Positions 22,240 through 33,784 of a DNA stretch of 64,000 nucleotides are shown piece by piece. The notes under the pieces are model-generated. The model ran no database searches. It was given only the letters and a program-made list of their open reading frames with translations, and was not told the DNA's origin. The translations under genes were made by a program, and so were the position numbers. Source of the DNA: Apodemus sylvaticus (Eukaryota > Chordata > Mammalia > Rodentia > Muridae); NCBI RefSeq assembly GCF_947179515.1, contig NC_067477.1:74394644-74458643 (forward strand), written 5' to 3'. The first letter of the stretch is position 1; every line of letters starts with the position of its first letter.

Positions 22240-23550
22240 TTTTTTATTAGTTAAACGTTTTCATGCTGCCTTTAATAAATTATAATCATATCTTACTTGA
22301 GTTGAATCAATGCTTATATACACAAAATGGCAGGTTATCTTTTATATTTTACATGAAAATTTTAGAAATAAACTCTACGTCATAATCATTTATCATTAAA
22401 TATTTTATCCATAGATAAAGAAACAAGTGTTAGCAGAGAGGCTCCCAAAATGATCTGGAAGATTTCGGGCGAAAATTCTATTCCTGAGAACTTTTCCTCT
22501 GCTTTTTTAACCAGAAATAAATAAATAAAAATTAAAAATAGAAGCTAAAAATGAATAAAACAGCTTTGGTTTCGATTGCTCGGAAATCCTCCCCTCTGCT
22601 GCAATTACTGGATGAAACAAGCTTGAAGCTCAGAGGAGTTCTCAACTCAGTCTCTTTTGCTTCCTGCCTCTGTGAGAGGCTGTTTTTCTGATGCCATTAT
22701 TGGCAGATCGCCACATCGCACCTGCTGATCCACCTGCCTCTCACTGGCATGCAGTATTTAAAATGTTACGCAATTAAAGTAAATGAGTTTAAAGGGAGAT
22801 TTGCACTGCACCTCCTGGAGAGCTGTTGTTCATCCTCAAAAGTGCCTGATGATGGCGAGGAGAGCTCTGCTGCCCGACTGGCCCTGGGGTGCTCAATTGC
22901 TCCCCTTTGAGGAACTCTGTGGTGAATCTCCTTGTAAGGATACTAAATGGGCTGGAGCATACAGACGTTTTCTACCCCAGGATACCAGTCTTTATGGATT
23001 GAGACTAGGCAGTACAAGACAGATTTTGAAGTAACTAGACCAACTAAATGTGTCTTGAAAAACACACACAAAAGAGAAGAAAAACTATCTCCACCAAGTC
23101 TGATTTGTATTTATGAGTTAGGATTTAATTAATTCTTTAAAATCCCACATTAAAAATGTAGAAAAGATATTTCAAAGTAGAAAAATTATATGCACCTTGG
23201 CAGAACGCACTTTAATGTCAGTAGTCTTTAGCTATTCTTCAGTGAGGCACCTACTGCCAAACACCATGTGAGGCGAATTTAAATGGGCAGTTAATTTTTG
23301 TACATTCTGTTCTTTTTCATAGGAAATTTATCTATACCTAGGAATGTTGACTGAGATCAAAGGGACATGGTTGTTCATTGAAAATACCTTTCTTGTGTCT
23401 GACATTGCCAAAATGTAAATACAAAGTTCATTAGCCAGACATCAACATTTTTATCCTTAATTAGAGATTAATAGACACACAAAATGATTTCATTGCTCAT
23501 TATATAATTCTTCAAATGTAGCATAACTCAGCTTATAAAGACAGATATAT
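22240..23550. other. Single-copy stretch with a GC-richer core
   Basis: About 22440-23010 is more GC-rich than its surroundings and matches no repeat I know. It contains isolated CpGs. An 83-codon open frame (22783-23034) has no recognisable domain. It could be a conserved non-coding element, or nothing; the sequence alone cannot decide. Confidence 0.35.
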
Positions 23551-23563
23551 GAAAAGCACAAGA
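23551..23563 (+). repeat. L1 target-site duplication, left copy
   Basis: gaaaagcacaaga here pairs with gaaaagcataaga at 29624-29636, a 13-bp match with one mismatch. It bounds the full-length L1 between them. Confidence 0.85.
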
Positions 23564-24240
23564 GAGTGATTCATCAGTGTGCCAGCCAGGCGCGGGTACT
23601 CTACTGTGGAAAGGTCGGCAGCTGCCACCTTTGTCCCCAGCCGGACAGGATAGGCAACCCCGGGTACTGAGTTAACCCGAGTCAAAGACCTCTGGCGATG
23701 CAGACCACCAAGCTGCTGGCTGCAGCCTGTGCCCAGGACCTGGGAGAGCAGAGGATCGTCTGTGTGCCAGCCAGGCATGGGTACTCTGCTGTGGAGAGGT
23801 TGGCAGCTGCCACCTTTTTCCCCAGCCACTCGGGACAGGCAACCCCAGGTACTGAGTTATCCTGAGTCTAAGACCTCTGGGGACACAGACCACCAAGCTG
23901 CAGGCTGCCAACTGTGTCCAGGACCTGGGAGAGCAGCGGTTCATCTCTGTGCCAGTCAGGCATGGGGCCTGTGCGCTGCGGGACCTCAATTGCCATCTTC
24001 GCTCCCTGACAGAGCAGACAGGCAGTACCACGTTCAATCTACTGAGACAACCCAAGGATAACATTGCTTGGGGCAGGATACACCAGGGCTCCAACAGCAC
24101 CTAAGAGGAGGGAGGCACATCAGCAATCTGTGCCAGGGGAAACCCAGTCATCCAGTGTTGTGGATATAGCATTACAGGCTCAAAGGAGGTGGAAGCGCCA
24201 GCCAGTGACAACAAGACAAACTAACACCAGTGAGAACTAG
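23564..24240 (+). promoter_or_regulatory. L1 5' UTR with tandem 185-bp promoter monomers
   Basis: Two monomers start at gtgccag on 23579 and 23764, each exactly 185 bp apart, and a third, more degenerate partial unit starts at 23949. They are GC-rich and include 'caccaagctgc' and 'aggacctgggagagcag'. In rodent L1s such monomers act as the internal Pol II promoter. The non-monomeric remainder to 24240 leads into the ORF1 start. Confidence 0.85.
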
Positions 24241-25472
24241 ATGGCAAAAAGCAAAAGTAGGAACGTTACTAACAGAAATCAAGGCATCTAAAGGCATGGA
24301 GGCATCTAAACCCAACTCTCCATTAACAACAAGTCCTGGATACCCAACACACCAGAAAAACAAGATTTGTATTTAAAATCACTGGTCATGATGCTGTTAC
24401 AAGAGCACAAGAAGGACATAAATAAATCTCTTAGAGAAACTGAGGAGAAAATGGATCAAATGTTAGAAGCCCTTACAAGGAAAACACAAAAATCATTAAA
24501 AGAAATTCAGGAGAATATGGGTCAAAAAATAGAAGCCAATAAGGAGGAAACACAAAAATCACTTAAAGAAATACAGGAGAACTTTGGTCAAAAGGCTGCG
24601 ATCATAAAAGAGGAAACACAAAAATCTCTTAAAGAATTACAGGAAAACACAAACAAGCAAGTGAAGGAGCTGAGCAAAACCATCCAGGATCTAAAAACAG
24701 AAGTAAAAACAACTAAAAAATCACAAAGGGAGACAACTTTGGAGACAGAAAACCTTGGGAAGACATCAGGGGCCATAGATGCAAATATCAGCAACAGAAT
24801 GCAAGAGATAGAAGAAAGAATCTCAGATGCTGAAGATACTATAGAAACCATGGATTCAACTGTCAAAGAAAATGCAAAATGCAAAAAGTTTGTAACTCAA
24901 AATATCCAGGAAATCCAGGTCACAATGAGAAGCCAAACCTAAGAATTATAGGCATAGACGAGAGTGAAGATTTACAACTTAAAGGGCCAGCAAATATCTT
25001 CAATAAAATTATGGAAGAAAACTCCCCTAATCTAAAGAGAGAGATGCCCATGAATATACAAGAAGCCTACAGAAATCCAAATAGACTGAACCAGAACAGA
25101 AATGCCTCCCATCACATAATAATCAAAACCCTAAATGTACTAAAGAAAGAAAGAATATTAAAGGCAGTAAGAGAAAAATGTCAAGTAACATATAAAGGAA
25201 GACCTATCAGAATCACACCAGACTTCTCACCAGAGACTATGAAAGCTAGAAGATCCTGGACAGATCTCATGCAGACTCTAAGAGAACACAAATGCCAGCC
25301 AAAACTACTATACCCAGCAAAACTCTCAATCACCATAGATGGAGAAACCAAGATATTCCATGACAAAAACAAGTTTACCCAATATCTTTCCACAAACCCA
25401 GCCCTACAAAGGATAGTAGGAGAAAAACAGCAATACAAGGAGGGAATCTTCACCCTGGAAAAAGCAAGATAG
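24241..25472 (+). pseudogene. L1 ORF1 (RNA-binding protein), inactivated
   Basis: The start ATG at 24241 is followed by a TAA at codon 17 (24289). A second in-frame TAA lies near 24307, both within a small local duplication of ggcatct. From 24367 the frame stays open for 191 codons through the coiled coil, which has 22-residue repeats based on TQKSLKE(I/L)QEN. A missing base at about 24932-24935 shifts the frame. The RRM and C-terminal domain then continue in another frame to 25472, with NLRIIGI, GRPIRITPDFSPETMKARR and FTQYLSTNPALQ recognisable. ORF1p normally trimerises and coats L1 RNA in the cytoplasm. Confidence 0.93.
24484..24669 (+). repeat. 66-bp tandem repeats in ORF1 coiled coil
   Basis: Units start with 'acacaaaaatc' at 24484, 24550 and 24616, exactly 66 bp (22 codons) apart. 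The third is partial, and a more diverged unit precedes them from about 24424. They encode heptad-rich coiled-coil segments. This corresponds to the length-variable region known in rodent L1 ORF1. Confidence 0.93.
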
Positions 25473-25539
25473 TAACCTTCTTTCATCAAACCCAAAAGAA
25501 GATAACCAACCAAATATAAAAAATAACATCAAATAAGAC

Positions 25540-28500
25540 AGGAAGTAATAATCACTATTCCTTAATATCTCTTAACATCAAAGGACTCAATTCCCAAATA
25601 AAAAGACATAGAATAACAGACTGGATACATAAACAGAACCCTACATTTTGCTTCATACAGGAATCACACCTCAGTGTCAAAGACAAACACGACCTTAGAG
25701 TAAAAGGCTGGAAGATAGTTTTGCAATCAAATGGTCTCAGGAAACAAGCCAGAGTAGGCACTCTAATATGAGATAAAATTGACTTTCAACCCAAAATCAT
25801 CAAAAGAGACACTGAGGAACACTTCTTGCATGTCAAAGGAAAAATACACCAAGAAGAACTCTCAACCCTAAACATCTATGCTCCAAATGCAAGGGTACCC
25901 TCATTCTAAAAGAAACTTTACTAAAGTTCAAAGCACACATTGCACCTAACAGGATAATTGTGGGTGACTTCAACACTCCACTCTCCTCAATGGACCAATC
26001 AGGAAAACAGAAACTAAACAGGGACACAATGAAACTAATTGAAGCTTTGGACCAATTAGATTTAACAGATATATATAGAACATTCTATCCTAAAGCAAAA
26101 GAATATACCTTTTTCTAAGCACCTCATGGTACCTTCTCCAAAATCGACCATATAATTGGTCACAAGACAGACCTCAACAAACATAAGAAGATCGAACTAA
26201 TCCCATGCCTACCATCATATCAATATGGAGTAAAAGTGGTCTTCAATAGCAACAAAAACAACAGAAAGCCCACATACACATGGAAACTGAATAATACTGT
26301 ACTCACTGATACCTTGGTTAATGAAGAAATACAGAAAGTAATCAAAGACTTTTTAGAATTTAATGAAAATGAAGACACAACATACCCAAATCTATCAGAC
26401 ACAATGAAAGCAGTGCTAAGAGGAAAACTCATAGCCCTGAGTGCCAAAAAGAAAATGGAGAGAGCATACACTAGCAGCTTAAGGACACACTTGAAAGCCC
26501 TGGAACAAAAAGAAGCTAATTCACCCAAGAGGAGTGGAAGACAGGAAATCATAAAACTCAGAGCTGAAATTAGTCAAGTAGAAACAAAGAAAACCATACA
26601 AAGAATCAACAAAACCAGGAGGTGGTTCTTTGAAAAAATCAACAAGATAAATAAAACCTTAGACAGAATAACCAAAGGAAACAGAGACATATCCAGATTA
26701 ACAAAATTAGAAATGAAAAGGGAGATATAACAACAGAAACTGAGGAAATTAAAAAAATCGTCAGATCAGACAACAAAAGCCTAGACTCAACACAACTGTA
26801 GAATCTGGAGGAAATGAACAGTTTTCTAGACAGATATCAAACACGAAAATTAAATCAGGATTAAATAGTCCTATAACACTTAAAGGAATAAAAGGGTTCA
26901 TAGAAAGTCTCCCAACCAAAAAAAAAGCACGGGACCAGATGGTTTTAGTGCAGAATTCTATCAGACCTTCAAAGAAGACCTAACACCTTCAAACCTTTCC
27001 ACAAAATAGAAACAGAAGGTACGCTTCTCAACTAGTTATACAAAGCCACAATTATGCTGATACCAAAACCACACAAAGATCCAACAAAGAAAGAGAATTT
27101 CAGGCCAATTTCCCTTGTGAATATCGATGTAAAAATACTGAATAAAATTCTTGCCAATTGAATCCAAAAACACATCAAAACAGTCATCCACCATGATCAA
27201 GTAGGCTTCATACCAGGTTTTCAAGGATGGGTCAACATAAGGAAATCCATCAATCCAATCCACTACATAAACAAACTCAAAGAAAAAAACCACATGATCA
27301 TTTCATTAGATGCTGAAAAATAATTGGACAAAATTCAGCATCCTTTCATGCTAAAAGTCTGGGAAAGAACAGGAATTCAAGGCCCATACCTAAACATAGT
27401 TAAAACAATATACAACAAACCGGTAGCCCACATCAAACTAAATGGAGAGAAACTTGAAGCAATCCCACTAAAATCAGGGACTAGACAAGGCTGCCCTCTC
27501 TCTCCATAACTTTTCAATATAGTACTTGAAGTCCGAGCTACAGCAATTAGACAACATAAGGAGGTCAAAGGGATACAAATTAGAAAGGAAGAAATCAAAT
27601 TATCACTATTTGCAGATGATATGATAGTATACTTAAGTGACCCCAAAAACTCCACCAGAGTACTCCTACAGCTGATAAACAACTTCAGCAAAGTGGCTAG
27701 TTATAACATCAACTCAAGCAAATCAGTAGCCTTCCTATACTCAAAAGATAAGCAGACTGAGAAAGAAGTTGGGGCAATGACACCAATCACAATAGCCAGA
27801 AACAATATAAAATAACTTGGTGTGACTCTAACCAAACAAATGAAAGAGCTATATGACAAGTACGTCATGTCTCTGAAGAAGGAAATCTAAGAAAATCTCA
27901 GAAAATGGAAAAATCTTCCATGCTCGTGGATTGGCAGTATTGATATAGTAAAAATGGCCATCTTGCCAAAAGCAATATACAGATTCAATACAATCTCCAT
28001 CAAAATCCCAACTCCGTACTTCATAGAGTTAGAAAGAGCAAATCTCAAATTCATCTGGAATAACAAAAAACCGAGGATATCTAAAACTATTCTCAACAGT
28101 AAAAGTAATTCTGTGGGGAATCAGTATCCCAAACCTCAAGGAATACTACAGAGCAATAGTGTTAAAAACTGCATGGTATTGGCAAAGCAACAGGCAAGTG
28201 GACCAATGGAATAGAATTGAAGACCTAGAAATTAATCCACATACCTACAGTCACTTGATCTTTGACAAAGGATTGGAAAACATCCAGTGGAAAAAAGAAA
28301 GCCTTTTCAACAAATGGTACTGGTTCAATTGGAGGTCCGCATGCAGAAGAATGCGATTTGATCCATTATTATCTCCTTGTACTAAGCTCAACTCCAAGTA
28401 GATCAAGGACCTCCATGTAAAACCAGACACACTGAAACTAATAGAAAGGAAACTGGGGAAACCCTTGAGGACATGGGCACAGGGGAAAATTTCCTGAACA

Positions 28501-29335
28501 GAACACCAATAGCTTATGCTCCAAGATGAAGAATTGACAAATGGGACCTCATAAAATTACAAAGTTTCTGTAAGGCAAAGGACACTGTCAAAAGGACAAA
28601 ATGGCAACCAACAAATTGGGAAAAGATCTTCACCAAACCTACATCAGACAGAGGGCTAATATCCAATATGTACAAAGAACTCAAGAAGTTAGACCCCAGG
28701 GAACCAAATAACTCTATTAAAAATGGGGTATAGATCTAAACAAAGAATTTTAACCTGAAGAAATCTGGATGGCCGAGAAGCACCTTAAGAAATGCTCAAC
28801 ATCATTAGTCATAAGGGAAATGCAATCAAAACAACCCTGAGATTTCACCTCACACCAGTCAGAATGACTAAGTTTAAAAACTCAGGAGACAGCAGGTTTT
28901 GGTGAGGATCTGGAGAAAGTGAAACACTCCTCCACTGCAGGTGGGATTGCAAGATGGTACAACCACTTTGGAAATCAGTCTCGCATTTCCTCAAAAAAAC
29001 TGAACATGACACTTCCAGAGGACCCTGCTATACCACTCCTGGGCATATACCCAGAGCATTCCTCCGCATGCAATAAGGAAACATACTCCACTATGTTCAT
29101 AGCAGCCTTATTTATAATAGCCAGAAGCTGTAAAGAACCCAGATGTCCCTCAGTGGAGGAATGGATACAGAAAATTTGGTATATTTACACAATGGACTAC
29201 TACTCAGCAATTGAAAACAATGAATTCATGAAATTTTTAGGCAAATGTTTAGAACTGGAAAATATCATCCTAAGTGAGGAAACCCAATCACAAAAGAATA
29301 TACATGGAATGCAATCACTGATAAGTGGATATTAA
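25540..29335 (+). pseudogene. L1 ORF2 (endonuclease/reverse transcriptase), inactivated
   Basis: The endonuclease domain (about 25550-26230) shows IQESHLSVKDKHDL, GDFNTP (near 25965) and IDHIIGHK. The reverse transcriptase domain shows SGTRQGCPLSP just before a stop at 27508-27510, and the FADD catalytic motif at 27609-27620. The C-terminal region ends with SLISGY at 29335. Multiple stops (for example in 'gctgaaaaataattgg' near 27320) and frameshifts break it into pieces of 60-164 codons. Intact ORF2p of about 1,280 residues nicks target DNA and copies L1 RNA. Confidence 0.93.
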
Positions 29336-29623
29336 TTAGCTCAGAAGCTCTGAATACCCAAGATATAAGTAGCATATCAAATGACTCCCATGAAGAAGTA
29401 AGGAGAAGGCCCTGATACTGGAAATGCCAGATCCAGCATTGTATGGGTGTACCAGGACAGAGAAAAAGGAGGAAGGTCTTTGGAGAATGGGTGGAGAGAA
29501 GGCTTATGGGACATCTGGGGAGGGGTAAACTGGGAAAGGGGAAAGCATTTGGAATGTAAACAAAGAATTTAGAAAATAATAATAATAATAAAATAGAATA
29601 AAGAAAATAGCAAAAAAAAGAAA
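29336..29623 (+). other. L1 3' UTR and A-rich tail
   Basis: G-rich 3' UTR with 'aatgccagatccagcattgt' and 'aagcatttggaatgtaaaca', then an (AAT)n and A-rich end at about 29571-29623. The tail directly precedes the right-hand target duplication. Confidence 0.85.
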
Positions 29624-29636
29624 GAAAAGCATAAGA
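29624..29636 (+). repeat. L1 target-site duplication, right copy
   Basis: gaaaagcataaga, the partner of gaaaagcacaaga at 23551-23563. Confidence 0.85.
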
Positions 29637-29639
29637 ATT

Positions 29640-30480
29640 TTGAGATTCAATATTTAATGTTTCTGACACGGTAGATAGGGAGTATCAGAAGATTCATGTA
29701 TCATTCTTAAGAGAAGACAATTGTTGGCATGAAAATCAAATATATACTTTTACAATGAGACTTCTACATTCAACAGGCTATGGTTGCCTCAAATGAAAGG
29801 AAATGTTTGGCATATGGAAAGATTCAAAGTAGCAAAACTTCTTCCAAGAACCAGTACAAGGAAAGAAAAATTCTAAATTGCATGTGAAGAACAGTAGAGA
29901 GCTCCATACATGAAAGCCTGATACTTTAGAGTACATAAATATGCCAGAGAGAAGCAAGTATGTGAGTGAACAGCTATTCATAGAAAGGGCTAGATTAAAC
30001 ACAATAAGACGTGGATGAAAGGAGACAGAAACCAATATTCAATAGCAGAGCTAGTAAAGATATCATGTGCTCATTGCAAATAGAAAAGGAAAATAAAACA
30101 ACAAAGTAACAACTAAAAGTGGCTAGTAATTTTCCAATATTCTAAAGTAGACTGAGGAATATGTGACACCATCATCACAGCAAACATCCCATTGACCTTT
30201 TCCTAGGCACATTTTGCTAAATTATATAGCATCAAACAGAGAAATGTTTGAAGAAAGTGAGGTGTCGTGAGGAACCTTTGGATATAAAGATCAAAGACAA
30301 CATCATCATAAACTATAGAAGCAAGAATAGGAGAATAGGTAAAGCTCAGATTGAAAGTGCTAATATATAGTTTCATGTCTCTAATGATTCCTTAAAGATG
30401 AAGAATACAGATTTTGTCATATAAGCAAAAAGGAAAGAAATTTGTCACAAGTAGATTTTCCATGTTTGTGTATTAACTAA
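29640..30480. other. Intergenic, no recognised feature
   Basis: Single-copy-looking A-rich sequence. Minus-strand open frames at 29778-30035 (85 codons) lack recognisable motifs. Confidence 0.5.
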
Positions 30481-30481
30481 T

Positions 30482-30558
30482 TGTGTGTGATCTGATTGTG
30501 TGTGATGTGATTGTGTGTGTGTGTGTGTGTGTGTGCATGCGCACATGCGCGCTCACAC
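30482..30558. repeat. (TG)n microsatellite, interrupted
   Basis: TGTGTG units with 'atctgat' and 'atgtgat' interruptions are followed by alternating purine-pyrimidine 'gcatgcgcacatgcgcgc'. Such sequence can favour Z-DNA. Confidence 0.95.
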
Positions 30559-31019
30559 TGGAGCTTGTCAAGTAGACTATACTGGATATTCAGTGGGACC
30601 CAGGATCCCAATTTCTGAGTTAAATAAAAAAAAAAAAAAGAAACATGGATAATTACCAGTCTAGTTGGTAGAGTGCATTGCATTTCATTCTATTGCAATT
30701 GACGGGATGATAAAGGTATATAAAAACAACACTGCAGGAAAATGTCTGCTATTAACAAAAAAATGCATGTACATATAATAATATGCTCCCTACTTACACA
30801 GGAAAACATGGGAATAGAGAAAGTAGTCAACATAGATGAATGTCAAGATGACATTGACGATAGGATACTTCTATAGAAAAGAGTGCCACCAGTGTATCCA
30901 TGGGGAATTCATTTTGGATGGAGCAAACACCATGAGGAATGTCTTATTTCAACATCTAGTCTTATAGAATGCTATAAAACAGATTGTCCAGTCATCACGA
31001 GAGAAACTTCCTCTGCCAG

Positions 31020-31564
31020 ATGTTTTGAGCAGATGTAGGGACCCACAGCCAAGCAGGCAGAGCTTAGGGAACTACACGTTAAAGGGAGAAGAAGTATATT
31101 AGAAGCCAGAGTGGTTGGGGACACCAACAGTACAATGCATGCCACAGAATTAACTAAAGCAGGGCTCTTAGTGACCCAGAGAAATGGTAATTACTCAGCC
31201 TGCATGGATCTCTACAAGGGCCTCTGCACATATGGCATGATTCTTTATTTGGGAGTTTTCTAGGACTCCTAACAATGGAGTGGGTGTAACTCTGTCTCTT
31301 TTGCCTGCTCTTGGGACCCTTTTCTTCCAGCTTTACCCAGTGTTGATGTGAGAGTTGGTGCCTAGTTTTATTACATCTTTCTTTTTGCCTTGTTTAGTTG
31401 ATATCCCTGTAATGCCTGTTCTTCTTTGAAATGGAAGAGCAGAGGAGGGGTAGATTAGGGGAGAGAGGAGGTTGGGGTGGAACTTCGAAGAGTGGAGGGG
31501 AGAAGAGGCTGTGGTAAGGCTGTAGTATTATATAAGAGAAAAATAAATACAAAGAAAAAAGAGA
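31020..31564 (+). mobile_element. Old L1 (Lx-type) 3' end
   Basis: Sense 3' UTR landmarks: 'gacccacagccaagcaggca', 'gcctctgcacatatggcatg', 'tttgcctgctcttgggaccc', 'agttgatatccctgtaatgc' and a G/A-rich run. It ends 'tataagagaaaaataaatac' at 31533-31552. The pattern matches older Lx-type 3' UTRs as I recall them. Confidence 0.75.
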
Positions 31565-32328
31565 GAAGTGTAGTCATGATATTAGTAGAGAACTTTTTCT
31601 GAAGACTCCTTATCTTCCTTGCCAAGAAGCCTGGAGATCTTTCAAAGGTCCACTAGCTAAGTTTGTTCAGGAAGTGTCTTGATATATTTTGACAGCATTC
31701 TGTTATGTTTTGAAAATTTTCAGATGAAAGCATATGCAATGTTTTGATATAGATGAGTTCTGAGATTTATTTTGACAAATACAAAGAATGGACTCTTTTG
31801 AAGGCCATCAAAGAATGAACTCTTTTGAAGGCCATCAGAGTATAGCTGATTAATGTATTTCAACATTGATTTTATGTTTCAACATTTTACATCAAGAACA
31901 TGACTCCCTCAGTGGGTCTGAATTTTTATAAATCAAGGTTTCTAATAGAAAATATAAAATTGACAGATGCTTCACAAGAATTATAAATTTAAATATCAGT
32001 ATCAGTGCATGAATACAAATGGTCACAAATATTATATTTGCATTTATACTGAAGATTATACCTCCATATCTTAATAGCTGCTAAATTTTAATCCTTCTAG
32101 ATTTTCATACTGTAAGCTAGTTGTATAGCACATAATACAAAATTTATTCACAGCTTAAAGAACAACAGAAGAAATATAATTGGCACTTTACTATTTTACT
32201 CTTCCAGGAAAAACAGTACATTCTTTAATAATTCCTTCTGTGTTTGTTTATATACACTCTGCTGAAAGGACAAGTCTAAATGTAGAACTTTTTTAGAATA
32301 TAGTTCATTTTATATATTGATTATAATA
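31565..32328. other. AT-rich intergenic, no recognised feature
   Basis: No gene or named repeat. A 21-bp phrase (a/gaatgaactcttttgaaggccatca type) is duplicated in tandem at about 31785-31840. Confidence 0.5.
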
Positions 32329-32329
32329 T

Positions 32330-33780
32330 CAATAATGAATGAGAAAATACATGACATTTTCCCCATTTCCCATGTCCTTCACCTCTGAGAAGGAGCTCCC
32401 CCAAGGGTATCCCCTCTCCCTGGGGCTTCAATCTACAGGATCAGATGAGTCTTATTCAACTGAGGCCAGACAAAGCAGTCCTCTGCTACATAAGTGCTGG
32501 GGCCTTGGACTAACCCATTTATGGTCTTCGGTTGGTGGCTTAGTCTCTGGAAGCTCCCAGGGTTAGGTTAGTTGACACTGTTGGCCTATCCCCTTCAGTT
32601 TCTTTAATCATTCCTCTAACTCTTTCAAAGGGGTCCCTAACCTCTGTCCAATGCTTGCCTGTGAGTATCTGTCTCATTCAGTTGCTGGTAAAGTCTCCCA
32701 GAAGTCAGCTATGATAGGTTCCTGGGTATAAGCACGATCAGTAATAGTGTCAGAGTTTGGTGGTTCCCCTGGGATAGATCCCAAGTTGGGCTGGTGACTG
32801 TTCAGGGATTCACTCAATTTCTGCTTTATTTTTGTACCCGCAGCATTTGTTTTAGAGAGGAAAAATTTTGTGACGACAAAGTGTTGGTTGATGTCCTCAT
32901 CTGTCTCTGGAGGCATTGTCTAAAAAATAGACATACTCCATGTCGCCAATGTTGTGCATTTGGGCTAAGGTCGTTCACCTTGAGTCCCAGGCACCTCCCC
33001 CATCCCAAATCTCTGAGATTATGAGGAAGTTCACCCTGGCCCACACTCCCCAAAGCTGCATATTTCCATTCATTTTCCTGGCCCTCTCCTTTGTCTATAC
33101 CTGATCCCCTTCCTTTCTCCTGTCCCATCTAGATCCCCCTCCTCTGCCTCCCATGTTTATTTCATTCCCCCTTTTAGTGGGATTTAGGCACTATCACTTG
33201 TGCCTTTCTTCTTGTTTAACTTCTTAGGGTCTGTGGTATCATGGCTATTCTGTACTTTTTGGCTAATATCCACTTATCAGTGAGTACATACCATGCATGT
33301 CTTTTGGGTGTGGGTTACTTCACTCAGGATATTTTCTAGTTCCATCCATTTGCCTACAAAATTCATTATGTCCTTGTTTTTAATATCTGCATACTATACC
33401 GTTGTATGAATGTGCCCATTTTTCTGTACTCATTCTTCAGTTGAAGGACATCTGTGTCACTTCTAGTTCCTGGCTATTGTCAATAAGACTACTATGAACA
33501 TGGTGAAGCATATGTCTTATGTGATACTGTGGAATATCTTTTTGGAATATGCTCACAAGCTGTATTTCTAGGTCTTTAGGTAGAACAGATTCCAATTTTC
33601 TGAGGAATCTGCAGGTTGACTTCCAGAATGGTTAAACCAGTTTGCAGTCCCAGCTATGGTGGAATGGTCTGTCTCCTCATCCTTACCAGCATGTCCTGTC
33701 ATTTGACTATCTGATCTTAGCCATTCTAATTTTTATCAGGTGGAATCTCAGGATTGTTTTAATTTTTAATTTATGCCTTA
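32330..33780 (-). mobile_element. Old L1 (Lx-type) ORF2 end and 3' UTR, antisense
   Basis: 32330-33240 is reverse-complement 3' UTR: 'atttcccatgtccttcacct', 'gttggtggcttagtctctgg', 'ggttcccctgggatagatcc'. 33240-33780 is the reverse-complement ORF2 3' end, with 'gctaatatccacttatcagt', 'tagttccatccatttgccta' and 'cagaatggttaaaccagttt'. All frames are broken. The element is truncated near 33780, before most of ORF2. Confidence 0.85.
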
Positions 33781-33784
33781 ATAT

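Larger units (their letters stand above)
23564..29623 (+). mobile_element. Full-length LINE-1 (rat-type), inactivated
   Basis: About 6.06 kb runs from tandem 5' UTR monomers through ORF1, ORF2 and a 3' UTR to an A-rich tail. Imperfect 13-bp target-site duplications flank it. It is the only copy in the window complete at both ends. Stops and frameshifts occur in both ORFs, and divergence is moderate throughout, so it inserted well in the past but after the murine radiation. L1s move by target-primed reverse transcription. Confidence 0.95.

Noticed and set aside
22640..22760. Possible antisense B1 at 'ctgatccacctgcctctcac'
   Set aside because: Only about 20 bases fit a B1, and neighbouring B1 landmarks are missing.
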